Positions 47,284 to 58,012 of a DNA stretch of 64,000 bases are shown piece after piece. This DNA comes from Anthopleura xanthogrammica (lineage: Eukaryota; Cnidaria; Anthozoa; Actiniaria; Actiniidae). The stretch covers positions 9,555,763-9,619,762 of the forward strand of contig OZ025223.1 in assembly GCA_964019055.1 (NCBI GenBank). Direction: 5' to 3'. Made by a program: the position numbers and the translations under genes. The notes beneath the pieces were generated by a model. That model did not search any database, had not been told where the DNA came from, and saw nothing but the letters and a program-made list of their open reading frames with translations. Position 1 is the first letter of the stretch. The number at the start of each line of letters is the position of its first letter.

Positions 47284-48526
47284 GGGGCCCCTCCTTGATC
47301 ATGTGTTCCTCTCGTGATATATGATATATGAGCTCATTATAAACAGCTTTTGTCGAGGCGTTCCTGGGTAGCTGGGAGAGAAGACTGGAATTGAGGACAC
47401 AGGAAGACCAAAGATACAGCCTAGGTTTCCCACCAATGCACTGAGCTTTTTATACTATTTCCTTCTCCCCTTCGCCCACAATACATTAACAAACTAAGTT
47501 ACAGATCCAGCCATAAAATCTTCTTGGGTTTTGCGGAGTTGAGAGAAAAAGCGAATCAAATCGGAGCCGGAAAAACATCTATTCGAAGTCGAGTCCAGCC
47601 CAAGGCGAGTGCACTACTTCGCCAAGCTATCTATGAATGTTATCAATATCTTTTTTATTGCCTTTTACGGCCAGGCGTGATAAGCACATGGATATGGAAT
47701 AGTGGGATATAAAAAGACTCTACCCCAACTGCCCCAAGCTGACCGTCTGAGTATTCTCAGTACTAGTAGTTTCTAGTTTCTCAGTACTAGTTCCCAAGGT
47801 AATTTTAAATAAATAAAAAAAAAAAAAACGAAAGAGATTAAAATCTCTTTGCTAATAATAATTGGTAAAGTTGAATCACTTATTTAAGTTCCTTCCTTCC
47901 TTCCTTCCTTCCTTCCTTCCTTCGTTCCTTCCTTCCTTCCTTCCTTCCTTCCTTTCCTTCGTTCTTTCTTCCTTCTTTCCTTCCTTCCATCCTCTCTTCT
48001 TTCCAGTATTTCCTTGTGTTTTCCTTCTTTCATTTTCCCCCTCCTCTTCTATCTCTTCTCTTCTCTTTTATCATAACTCTCTTATCTTTCTTCTTCTTAT
48101 TTATTTCTTCGTTCCTTCCACTCTTTTTTTCCCACTGAAAAGGTTTCACCTTCTTTCTATTTGTATTTTCGTCACATTTTACCTTGTAGATCTTGTTTTC
48201 ATTAATTCAGCAGTTATCTTATTTCAGTAACAGTACTTTTCTATTCTGCAATACAGGATAATCGCCTAGACCATGTTTCCATGAGCACCTCTGACAACAT
48301 CTCATGCACAATACCGTTTATTTATATATATATTCTTGTCGTCCGAGTTAGATCAAAAACATGATAATATAACAAAAGAATCTCGCGTGCCACAAAACTG
48401 TTTTCAAACTTTTTCTCCCTTCTAATCTCAAAGGTTTCAAAAAGGCATTGTTGAAGAATTGATTAATGGCAGTCGTTACTGAACACGAATTGATTTCTCG
48501 AATGATAAATAAAGCAATCCAATGTG
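47284..48526. other. Intergenic region between stefin and VWA gene 1 (divergent)
   Basis: It contains the TTCC microsatellite (47888-47961), which leads into a pyrimidine-rich stretch to 48130. No exon is supported. Confidence 0.5.
47888..47961. repeat. (TTCC)n microsatellite
   Basis: About 17 units with one TTCG interruption and an imperfect continuation to about 48000. Confidence 0.92.
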
Positions 48527-48534
48527 TATATAAA
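48527..48534 (+). promoter_or_regulatory. TATA box of VWA gene 1
   Basis: TATATAAA, preceded by CCAAT at 48518-48522. It places the transcription start near 48556-48560, just before the duplicated leader exon. Confidence 0.65.
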
Positions 48535-48548
48535 CAAGTTCTCTAAGG

Positions 48549-48640
48549 GTTAGTTTTAGGTCTCAATGCTGAGGACTCGACAGTCGATAGAAGTAAGTTT
48601 TAGGTCTCAAGGCTGAGGACTCGACAGTCGATAGAAGTAA
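48549..48640 (+). repeat. Tandemly duplicated 44-bp leader-exon end with two splice donors
   Basis: TTTTAGGTCTCAA..GCTGAGG and CTCGACAGTCGATAGAAGTA occur twice, 44 bp apart. Each copy ends at a GTAAGT or GTAAGC donor (after 48592 and 48636). Either donor leaves a terminal A, which exon 2 completes to ATG. The first copy also contains an upstream ATG. Confidence 0.75.
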
Positions 48641-49022
48641 GCTAGTTTGATTTTTTCCATTTTGTTCTATATAGCTTGTTGCTCTAGTCTCTTTCCTCTG
48701 TCTATCTTTTAACTCACTCACTTACATAATTACCTTAGCAATATTTTTCCAGTTGTGTTCTTTACCTTTTCTTCTCTTTTGCAGTGTTGGTCTACGCGCT
48801 GTTTACTTTGTTCACAGCTCACTTCTTCCAGTATGTCTTAACTCAAGCAACTCGTAAGTGAATAAGAAAAGGCGTTGTCTGTACCTTCGAATTTCTTCCT
48901 CTCCTCCTCCGCCTCCTCCTCCTTCATCTTCATCTTTACCGTACTTCTTCTCCTTCGTTTTCCTTCTCCCTTTTCTTTCAACTCCCTTCTTCTTCTTCTT
49001 CTTCTTCTTCTTCTTCTTCTTC

Positions 49023-49054
<32 letters not shown>

Positions 49055-49416
49055 CTTCTTCTTCTTCTTCTTCTTCTTCTTCTTCTTCTTCTTCTTCTTC
49101 TTCTTCTTCTTCTTCTTCTTCTTCTTCTTCTTCTTCTTCTTCATTATCTTCTTCTGAGTTTAGTTCTTCTTCGGCGTATAAAGCACTGTATTAATCTTGT
49201 ATCATATATTTATGTGAAAGCTTCTGAGATCGAGTACGAAAAATGTGCCCCACAGTGGACGAAAGCAGGCTGTCGAATCGACTTTCATCGCAAACTAACA
49301 ATACTCATCGATGACCGACACTCGGAAAAGCAAAAAGTTGACTGGGACAACTTTTCAGGCTACTTACACGGGTACGACATTGAGCTTACATCTTTGGTTC
49401 TTTCTAGTTTAATAAG

Positions 49417-49486
<70 letters not shown>

Positions 49487-52485
49487 TATTACTTTAAGGG
49501 ATCGAAAATTGGGAATATTGAAGCCCAGTCGCCTAACTTCGCTGTTCGACGAGACTCAACTAATCTTTTATATATTTTTTTACCGCTTTAGCCTGGCTTG
49601 TCGATGCAGGAGAAGAGCTCTGGCTTTGGGTAACACATGGTTTGCGCTGAAGAACTATGGAATCTGTCTCACTGCACCTGGTTCACTACAGCAGTACCGC
49701 GATAGGTAGGTTTGGGAATAAATGTTTATCAAAACCCTGATTTAAACAACCTCTGGGCTGATCTAAGTCGGGGCATGGCTAACTCACAGATAGAACCCTG
49801 AAACAACCTCTGGGCTGATCTAAGTCAGGGCACGGCTAACCCACAGATTGAACCCTGAAACAACCTCTGGGCTGATCTAAGTCAGGGCATGGCTAAATCA
49901 CAGATCGAACCCCGAAACAACCTCTGGGCGGGTTGATCGAGTTAAATTTTGCGGAGGGAGAAAAACCCAAGGGAGATACCTAACAAACTCTACTCACATG
50001 TGATGCCGGGTCCAGGAATCGAACCCGAGACCCCAGAGGTGAGAGGCGAATACACTGCTATCATAATTGTTTGTATTAGTTACCCGTTTGATAAAGAAGA
50101 TAAGTGCGTTGGTGTGGTTAAGCTAAACGCTACCTTGGTCGATTCCAAAACTGGAGAAGTCTGTGTTGGTGGTCTCTACCGTGCCTTTTTCTACGAGGTA
50201 GGGGATCAAATTAAGATGACATTGTTTTTCGTTTTCTCGCGGTGTTCGCTAGTCCACTTAACCAGTACTTACCCGCCTTACTTTTTATTTTATTTTTATT
50301 GATTAATTCTAGATTACCAATCTTGGCTTCACTCCCACGAAAGGTCCTAAAGAACCGATATTCAGTGAGTAAGATAGTTGCCATCAACTGAATTAAACTT
50401 TATCGAACCCTGAAACAATCTCTGGGCTGATCTAAGTCAGGGCCCGGCACAGATCGAACCCTAAAACAATCTCTGGGCTGATCTAAGTCAGGGCACGGCA
50501 CAGATCGAACCCTGAAACACGTTCTGGGCTGATCTAAGTCAGGGCACGGCACAGATCAAACCCTGAAACAAGTTCTGGGCTGATCAAAGTCAGGGCACGG
50601 CACAGATCAAACCCTGAAACAAGTTCTGGGCTGATCAAAGTCAGGGCACGGTACAGATCGAACCCTAAAACAATCTCTGGGCTGATCTAAGTCAGGGCAC
50701 GGTAACTCAGAGATCCAATTGGAATTTATGTTTACAGGGACGTAGCCAGGGGCCCCTCCTCCATCGTGTTTACCGTTTTTTTGGTTGACAGTTTCTTGGT
50801 TAATGTTCTGAAAACGGGTTTTGCCCCCCCTCCCCCCCCCCAAAGCAAAATTCTGGCTACGCACCTGGTTGAGAAAAACAATACTTCAACTTCCAATATT
50901 ATACATACATACCGTTTCTCACGATATTTCCTTTATAAAATGAGCCATTTGTTTATTTTGAAAATTCCACGTCGCTGATTGAATTCACATTACCCATAAT
51001 GCATTTCGGGCATGGTATGCAACATGCAACAAGCAACAAATTCAATTACCTTCAACCAAACCTTTTTTCAAATAGCTGTATATTGAGAGAAAACTTACAG
51101 AATCCAGTGTCTCAAGTTAAACTTGCAGGCAATCGATGTTGCGAGCCATGTCACATGCACGACGCAATTTGTCGGTACGCAATGTTGCTGAAGTAGAAAC
51201 GATCCTACTTCAGCAACATTGCCTGTAATATTGCGCGCAATGTTGCACCGTGTGTCCTCGACTTTAAGAGACATGAAGCAACAAATAGCTTACCTTATTG
51301 TGACTTTGTATTTCAGCATGCTCCTTGGTGTCGGATGTTATATTCCTTATTGATGTCTCAGGCAGTATTGAAACAAAAGACTTCAAACTTGTCCAGGAGT
51401 TTCTTCGACAACTTATTGACGCTTTCGACTTTTCCAATGGAAAATCCAGGCTTGGAATCATTTCATATGATGAGAAATGCCATGTACTTTTGACATGGAT
51501 GGACAGTAGCAGCATGAAAGTACCAGATATAAGAGATGTAGGTTTTAATTTGATATATGACATGAGGGAGGCCATGTTGGATGACTAGAGGGAGGCCATG
51601 TTGGATGACTTGAGGGAGGCCATGTTGGATGACTTGATGGAGGCCATGTTGGATGACTAGAGGGAGGCCATGTTGGATGACTTGAGGGAGGCCATGTTGG
51701 ATGACTTGATGGAGGCCATGTTAGATGACTAGAGGGAGGCCATGCTGGATGACTTGAGGGAGGCCATGTTGGATGACTTGTTGGAGGCCATGTTGGATGA
51801 CTAGAGGGAGGCCATATTGGATGACATGAGGGAGGCCATGTTGGATGACTAGAGGGAGGCCATATTGGATGACTTGAGGGAGGCCATATTGGATGACTTG
51901 AGGGAGGCCATGTTGGATGACATGAGGGAGGCCATGTTGGATGATTCAAATGGAATCTTTTTTATGTAATAGGTTATCAATGAAATAAAGTACGAAGGTA
52001 AATCAACCATGACTGACAATGCTCTCAAATGTGCCCGAGACAAGATTATTAAGCCTTTTCAGCGTAAAAATGTTCCAAAAACCTTGGTTGTTTTCTCCGA
52101 TGGTATGAGCTGGAGAGGAGATGAGAGGCTTGGTGGGATAACAAAAGAACTGAGGGTAATTCTACCAATAACAGTGCTTGTTCTTTATAGGTTTACCATT
52201 GTGTTTGTTTTACAGATATGAGCTGCAAGATGCTTGCTATTGGTGTAAATTCTACCAATAACAGTGCTTGTTCTTTATAGGTTTACCATTGTGTTTGTTT
52301 TCCAGAATATGGGCTGTACAATGCTTGCTATTGGTGTAGGTGGCCATCGTAAAGTTGATGTTCATGAGCTTACAACTATAACAGGCGATCTCAGTCATGT
52401 ATTCCTGTTGGACTCATTCGAGAAGCTACTCGCTCATGCAGCAAGGACAATAAACAAACTTCTTGCAAAAGCTTGCATTTCTTAG
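48636..52485 (+). CDS. VWA gene 1: secreted protein with seven-cysteine N-terminal module and one VWA domain, 362 residues
   Basis: Coding exons: A at 48592 or 48636, then 48785-48853, 49221-49371, 49592-49705, 50080-50197, 50313-50364, 51317-51537, 51973-52155, 52306-52485. All phases agree, and the start codon is split A|TG. Residues 2-22 are a signal peptide (LVYALFTLFTAHFFQYVL). Residues 24-151 form a module with Cys 32, 41, 77, 79, 99, 121 and 140, including QWTKAGCR, DWDNFSGY, CRCRRRA and WFALKNYGIC. The last part faintly recalls the YFGxxxYGEC repeat of extracellular animal proteins; I cannot name the domain. The VWA domain (175-355) has a full MIDAS: DVSGS (181-185), STMTD (253-257), SDG (284-286). 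Cys170 and Cys360 flank it, as in matrilins. It is probably a secreted matrix or adhesion protein. Introns carry minisatellites. Confidence 0.88.
48988..49143. repeat. (TTC)n microsatellite in VWA gene 1 intron
   Basis: About 50 CTT/TTC units with one ACTTCT interruption. The poly-Phe and poly-Leu ORFs over it are artefacts. Confidence 0.97.
49420..49492. repeat. (ATT)n microsatellite in VWA gene 1 intron
   Basis: About 22-24 perfect ATT units. Confidence 0.95.
49735..49930 (+). repeat. 57-bp minisatellite, VWA gene 1 intron 4
   Basis: About 3.5 units with CCTGAAACAACCTCTGGGCT and GATCTAAGTCAGGGCATGGC, the same unit as 61365-62205. Confidence 0.92.
49945..50062 (-). mobile_element. tRNA-derived SINE-like copy with intact B box
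   Basis: On the minus strand it contains GGGTTCGATTCCTGGACC, a perfect B box. ACATGTGAGTAGAGTTTG follows, and the A-box region is degenerate. It is immediately upstream of exon 5 of VWA gene 1. Confidence 0.65.
50395..50715 (+). repeat. 51-bp variant of the 57-bp minisatellite, VWA gene 1 intron 6
   Basis: About six units of GAACCCTGAAACAA..CTGGGCTGATCTAAGTCAGG and GCACGGCACAGATC. They lack the TAACTCA part of the 57-bp unit. Confidence 0.9.
51128..51268. mobile_element. MITE, CTGAAGTAG foldback family
   Basis: It contains GATGTTGCGAGCCATGTCAC, GCTGAAGTAGAAACGATCC and GCGCGCAATGTTGCACC. It is located in VWA gene 1 intron 6. Confidence 0.85.
51548..51946 (+). repeat. 24-bp minisatellite, VWA gene 1 intron 7
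   Basis: About 16 units of ATGTTGGATGACTTGAGGGA+GGCC with TAG and ATG variants. It starts ten bases after the intron donor and nearly fills the intron. Confidence 0.95.
52158..52337 (+). repeat. 90-bp tandem duplication over the intron/exon 9 boundary of VWA gene 1
   Basis: Two copies of a 90-bp block, each with TCTACCAATAACAGTGCTTG, a pyrimidine tract, an AG acceptor and the first 30 bases of exon 9. In the upstream copy the exon start has changed to ATATGAGCTGC, so in phase 0 it would read a stop at once. Only the downstream copy is a usable exon. Confidence 0.9.
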
Positions 52486-52600
52486 ATGATTTTACGGTTA
52501 TGCAGTTTGGACCAGGTAAATCTAGACTTCCAATTTTTCCGCATAATCCACTCGTGTGACTGTTATATTAGCTGTTACTATCTGATCATAATTAGCAGTT
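52486..52600. other. 3' flank of VWA gene 1
   Basis: Short AT-rich flank. No polyadenylation signal is clear within the first 100 bases. Confidence 0.4.
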
Positions 52601-52890
52601 ATTCGCCAAAGGCGAAGTGATTATCGATGAATATTTACCGAGCGGCGAGTCTTCGAGCTGCGAGGTAAATATTCATCGATAATCACTGAGCCTGAGGTGA
52701 ATAATTGTTTTAGTATAAATAAAAAGGTGATTATTTCAAAAAAGAAAGAAGGAAATAACATTGAAAGTGAAAATATTTTATTTTTTAAAAGCGCGACAGC
52801 CATTTTGTCCGAAAAGGTGATTATCGGCTGATAATCCGAGATAGAAAACCAATCAGAGCGCGCGATTTTGTATAATCACCTTTGTATTTA
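52600..52890. mobile_element. Nested hairpin/MITE with TAGTATAAATA termini
   Basis: An inner hairpin (52604-52690) has the arm GTGATTATCGATGAATATTT. To its right lies an element bounded by TAGTATAAATA (52711) and TATTTATACTAA (about 52884), both next to AAGGTGATTA words. Confidence 0.7.
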
Positions 52891-53010
52891 TACTAATTTA
52901 TTATAAACGTACTTATGTAGTAATATTTACGGCGCCTGCTTGACCACAACCAATAATCCTCAACAATGAAGGGGTAGGTTGTAATAAAAGTAGCCTCATC
53001 CGGAAATAAC

Positions 53011-54010
53011 AATGACAATGACAATGACAATGACAATGACAATGACAATGACAATGACAATGACAATGACAATGACAATGACAATGACAATGACAATGAC
53101 AATGACAATGACAATGACAATGACAATGACAATGACAATGACAATGACAATGACAATGACAATGACAATGACAATGACAATGACAATGACAATGACAATG
53201 ACAATGACAATGACAATGACAATGACAATGACAATGACAATGACAATGACAATGACAATGACAATGACAATGACAATGACAATGACAATGACAATGACAA
53301 TGACAATGACAATGACAATGACAATGACAATGACAATGACAATGACAATGACAATGACAATGACAATGACAATGACAATGACAATGACAATGACAATGAC
53401 AATGACAATGACAATGACAATGACAATGACAATGACAATGACAATGACAATGACAATGACAATGACAATGACAATGACAATGACAATGACAATGACAATG
53501 ACAATGACAATGACAATGACAATGACAATGACAATGACAATGACAATGACAATGACAATGACAATGACAATGACAATGACAATGACAATGACAATGACAA
53601 TGACAATGACAATGACAATGACAATGACAATGACAATGACAATGACAATGACAATGACAATGACAATGACAATGACAATGACAATGACAATGACAATGAC
53701 AATGACAATGACAATGACAATGACAATGACAATGACAATGACAATGACAATGACAATGACAATGACAATGACAATGACAATGACAATGACAATGACAATG
53801 ACAATGACAATGACAATGACAATGACAATGACAATGACAATGACAATGACAATGACAATGACAATGACAATGACAATGACAATGACAATGACAATGACAA
53901 TGACAATGACAATGACAATGACAATGACAATGACAATGACAATGACAATGACAATGACAATGACAATGACAATGACAATGACAATGACAATGACAATGAC
54001 AATGACAATG
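53011..54010. repeat. (AATGAC)n perfect hexanucleotide array, 1 kb
   Basis: About 166 identical units without a single substitution. Open frames on both strands (Met-Thr, Ser-Leu, Ile-Val repeats) are artefacts. Confidence 0.98.
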
Positions 54011-54456
54011 ATATAGTGATTTGCAGCAAACAGAATCAATTTTACTTCCCTTGCTGTACTTTTTATAATTTTTTTGGCCTGTGGATTTACTTAGTCATGA
54101 TTTTGCTATTCTCATTTATTTCATTTGATAGGAACGAAAAGGAACGAAAAGGAACGGGGAAAAAGAAGCTTTATGATATACAAAGAACTGAAGTAACTTA
54201 AATGCTAAGAAAACCCAATAAACATGTAAGAGTTAAAGCTACAGTGGTATTAGCATGATTACCATGGCAACTAGACAATAAATGTAGGTAAAAAGATACC
54301 CACGTGATAGATATAAAAACGTTTAAGTTAACTTAATGAAGAGCACATTTGGCAGTATATGGCCGTAATTTTTGTTTGCTTGTTTTTTTCCCTTTTTCTT
54401 TTAATTTAAATTTTTTGGTTGCTTTGATGGTAGATAGGTAGGTAGATGTAGGTAGG

Positions 54457-55001
54457 TTAAAGGGGGACTAGTACGAAAATCGCTCAAAATTTAATTCGGC
54501 TGAAACTTTCTTGGAATGATCTTTAAGGCTCTAATAAACACTAGATCATTTTTTTTCTTGATATTCCGATAGGAAGTATTATATTTTTACGAATCTTTAA
54601 CGGAGTCTGTGACGTCATTTACTCAACACTAAACACCGCTCCATACATTTCTTTGTAAATAACTTCTTGATTTATTTTATTTCTATAAAGCCCAAAGGTT
54701 GGCTGAAAGACTTTACTGACGTTTATTGTGATTACAATTGATTTTTAAGTCTCTTTTTTCAGTATTGCGTATGGAACGAGCGAATATTTTGATCACAAAA
54801 TACAGGGAAATGTATAGAGCGATGTATGGTGTTGAGTAAATGACGTCACTGACTTCTTTAAACAATCGTAAAAATATAATACTTTCCTTCGGAATATCAA
54901 GAAAAAACTTTAACCAGTGTTTATTAGACCCTTAGAGATTATTCTAGGAAAGTTTCAGCCGAATTAAATTTTGAACGATTTTCGTACTAGTCCCCCTTTA
55001 A
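54457..55001. mobile_element. Foldback element with TTAA target duplication (piggyBac-type)
   Basis: TTAA at 54457-54460 and 54998-55001 flanks termini AGGGGGACTAGTACGAAAAT and the inverse. The arms extend about 240 bp, with AATTTAATTCGGCTGAAAC and GTGACGTCATTTACTCAACA on both. It is inserted into the TAGG satellite, which continues on each side. There is no transposase ORF, so it is non-autonomous. Confidence 0.88.
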
Positions 55002-55004
55002 GGT

Positions 55005-55935
55005 ACCAGGTAGGTATTAGTAGGTATAGATAGGTAGGTATGTAGGTAGGTGTAAGTAGGTATGTAGGTAGGTTTAGGCACTAGGTAGGTGTTGGTAAGT
55101 AGGTAGGTAGGTGGGTTGGTAGGTAGGTAGTTGTAGGTAGGTTTAGGTACTAGGTAGGTGTTGGTAAGTAGGTAGGTAGGTGGTTGGTAGGTGGATTGGT
55201 AGGTAGGAAGGAAGGTAGGAAGGTAGCTGTATAGGTACGTGTAGGTAGGTAAGTACGTAGATGTATAGGTAGGTGTAGGTGGGTAGGTACGTGACTGTAT
55301 AGGTAGGTGTAGGTAGGTACGTACGTAGATGTATAGGTAGGTGTAGGTGGGTAGGTACGTGGATGTATAGGTAGGTGTAGGTAGGTAGGTACGTGGCTGT
55401 ATAGGTAGGTGTAGGTAGGTAGGTACGTGGCTGTATAGGTAGGTGTAGGTAGGTAAGTACTTAGCTGTATAGGTAGGTGTAGGTTCGTAGGTACGTAGAT
55501 GTATAGGTAGGTGTAGGTAGGTAGGTACTGGCTGTATAGGTAGGCGTAGGTAGGTAAGTACTTAGCTGTATAGGTAGGTGTAGGTTCGTAGGTACGTAGA
55601 TGTATAGGTAGGTGTAGGTAGGTAGGTACGTAGATGTATAGGTAGGTGTAGGTGGATAGATACGTGACTGTATAGGTAGGTGTAGGTAGGTAGGTACGTG
55701 GCTGTATAGGTAGGTGTAGGTAGGTAGGTACGTAGCTGTATAGGTAGATGTAGGTAGGTAGGTACGTGGCTGTATAGGTAGGTGTAGGTAGGTAGGTACG
55801 TAGATGTATAGGTAGGTGTAGGTAGGTAGGTACGTGGCTGTATAGGTAGGTGTAGGTAGATAGGTACGTAGCTGTATAGGTAGATGTAGGTAGATAGGTA
55901 CGTGGCTGTATAGGTAGGTGTAGGTGGGTTGGTAG
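55005..55935. repeat. TAGG-derived satellite
   Basis: TAGGTAGG words are organised into a roughly 34-bp unit TGTATAGGTAGGTGTAGG + TAGGTAGGTACGTGGC with many variants. It begins at about 54431, before the foldback insertion. Confidence 0.93.
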
Positions 55936-56427
55936 TACATGTTAAGACAACACTTCTCAATTGTCAACCTTCACACCAAATCTTCCAGAAGTTTAATCAA
56001 CTTTTACTTTAATGACGGTTTACAAAATGGAATATAGGAGTGACTGAATTGAAACCATGTAGCAATAACACCCAGAAGTTTTAAACCTTACCAATTATTT
56101 CGCTGGCTCTCGCCACCGTTATTTAGATACTATGATGACGTCATTATTCAAATCATAAAAACTGACGTCATAAATAAAGAGGGGGGAAATTGGTGACAAT
56201 TTCAAATCTTAAATGTCCCAAACTGTTGATTTTTGAAAATGAACTAAAATCATCATGAATTTCTGAAATAAGGCCTTGGAATAAAGAAACTCGTTTAAAT
56301 CATTATGACAAATATATCTTTGCTTTTATCATTAATTAAGGTACTTATTTATCTTTCCTTTGTCTGTAACTGCTTACTGTCCATCCATCTCATCCATCTA
56401 TGACAAAATAAACAATTAGAAAGTACA
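55936..56427. other. Region without a gene
   Basis: AT-rich, including TGACGTCA words near 56132-56170. No exon. Confidence 0.45.
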
Positions 56428-56634
56428 CGGTTGGACGGTTGGACGGTTGGACGGTTGGACGGTTGGACGGTTGGACGGTTGGACGGTTGGACGGTTGGAC
56501 GGTTGGACGGTTGGACGGTTGGACGGTTGGACGGTTGGACGGTTGGACGGTTGGACGGTTGGACGGTTGGACGGTTGGACGGTTGGACGGTTGGACGGTT
56601 GGACGGTTGGACGGTTGGACGGTTGGACGGTTGG
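56428..56634. repeat. (GGTTGGAC)n octanucleotide array
   Basis: About 26 perfect 8-bp units, just downstream of the 3' end of VWA gene 2. Confidence 0.97.
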
Positions 56635-56689
56635 ATGGATTGAGTTACACATTTTTATTTTTCTAATTATCTACTTACTGTCATGTCAG

Positions 56690-57963
56690 TTAACGACAAC
56701 TCTTGGCAATCAAGGAGTTAAGAAATTTTGGTCCGCTCAGCTCGGAGAATTTTTCTGGATTGATAACATTCTCTAAAACTCCTCCAGTGATAGCTAGCAA
56801 CTCTACACCATCAACACCTGAGCCAACACCAATGGCAATAAGCTTGCTGCCTAAAGCCTGAAATAAAAACAAAAGGTAAGGAAAGGAATGAAAATGAAAA
56901 TGAAGATATGAGAGTGAGTTCGAGGGAAAAAGAATTATCATGAGGGTACGAGGATGAGAATGAAAGAAAGAAAGAAAGAAAGAAAGAAACGTAAATGAAT
57001 GGATGAATGAATGATGAAAGAAAGAAAGAAACATAAATGAATGGATGAATAAAAGAAAGAAAGAAAGAAAGAAAAAATAGATGGATGAATGAATGAATGA
57101 CCTGGGTGCCAGTCACGTGACATAGCGCGGGCACCGACAGAGCAGCCATATGTTGTTTACAGATTTCAGTTGTTGTCCAGAAATAAGCGATAGACCGTAC
57201 CAGTACGCGTGTTACTCCACTATAGTAACCTATTGTAAACCTACCCTTAGGGCGTCGGAAGGAGGTTTCACGCGTGCACTACCACCCCAGGTCATTCCAT
57301 CTGTCATTACGACACAGGTTATTGGAACGTTGGCTCTCCTTTGGGGCTTGACGATTCGATTCACAGCACAACCCAAGGCTAGATCGGTTCGTGTTGATAA
57401 ACCAGTGTACTTCAGATTGTCACAATACTTCAAACAAAAACATAAAAAATACAATAAACCTAACGTGACACACGTGTAACATGGTTTTGTCACACACTCT
57501 CCATTCAATTGTTTGCCGTTCGTGACTGTTCAGTGTCATTAACAGGTTCGTGTTTTGTTGTACCGTTGCCATTAACGTTGGGCATAATCTTTATCATGAC
57601 AATGACTCAATATGATGATTATTATTATTACATCATCAATCATAATCTTCATCATCATCACCATCATCAACATCAACATCAACATCAACATCAACATCAA
57701 CATCAACATCAACATCAACATCAACATCAACATCAACATCAACATCAACATCAACATCAACATCAACATCAACATCAACATCAACCTCAACCTCAACATC
57801 AACATCAACATCAACATCAACATCAACATCAACATTATCAATCATCATCATCATCATCATCATCACCATCATCATCACCATCATCATCATCATCATCATC
57901 ATCAACATCATCATCACCATCATCATCATCATCATCATCATCAACATCATTATCATCATCATC

Positions 57964-58012
<49 letters not shown>

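Noticed and set aside
48875..49591. 238-codon plus-strand ORF with poly-Leu and poly-Ile
   Set aside because: It is two microsatellites plus the true exon at 49221-49371 read through. Only that exon is coding.
51545..51949. HPTWPPSS repeat protein on the minus strand
   Set aside because: It is the 24-bp minisatellite in a VWA gene 1 intron, antisense to the gene.
52893..54039. Long Ser-Leu, Ile-Val and Met-Thr ORFs
   Set aside because: They are pure reading of the perfect (AATGAC)n array in three frames.
55461..55967. Tyr/Pro/Thr-rich repeat protein on the minus strand
   Set aside because: It is open frames over the TAGG satellite, with no start context or exon structure.
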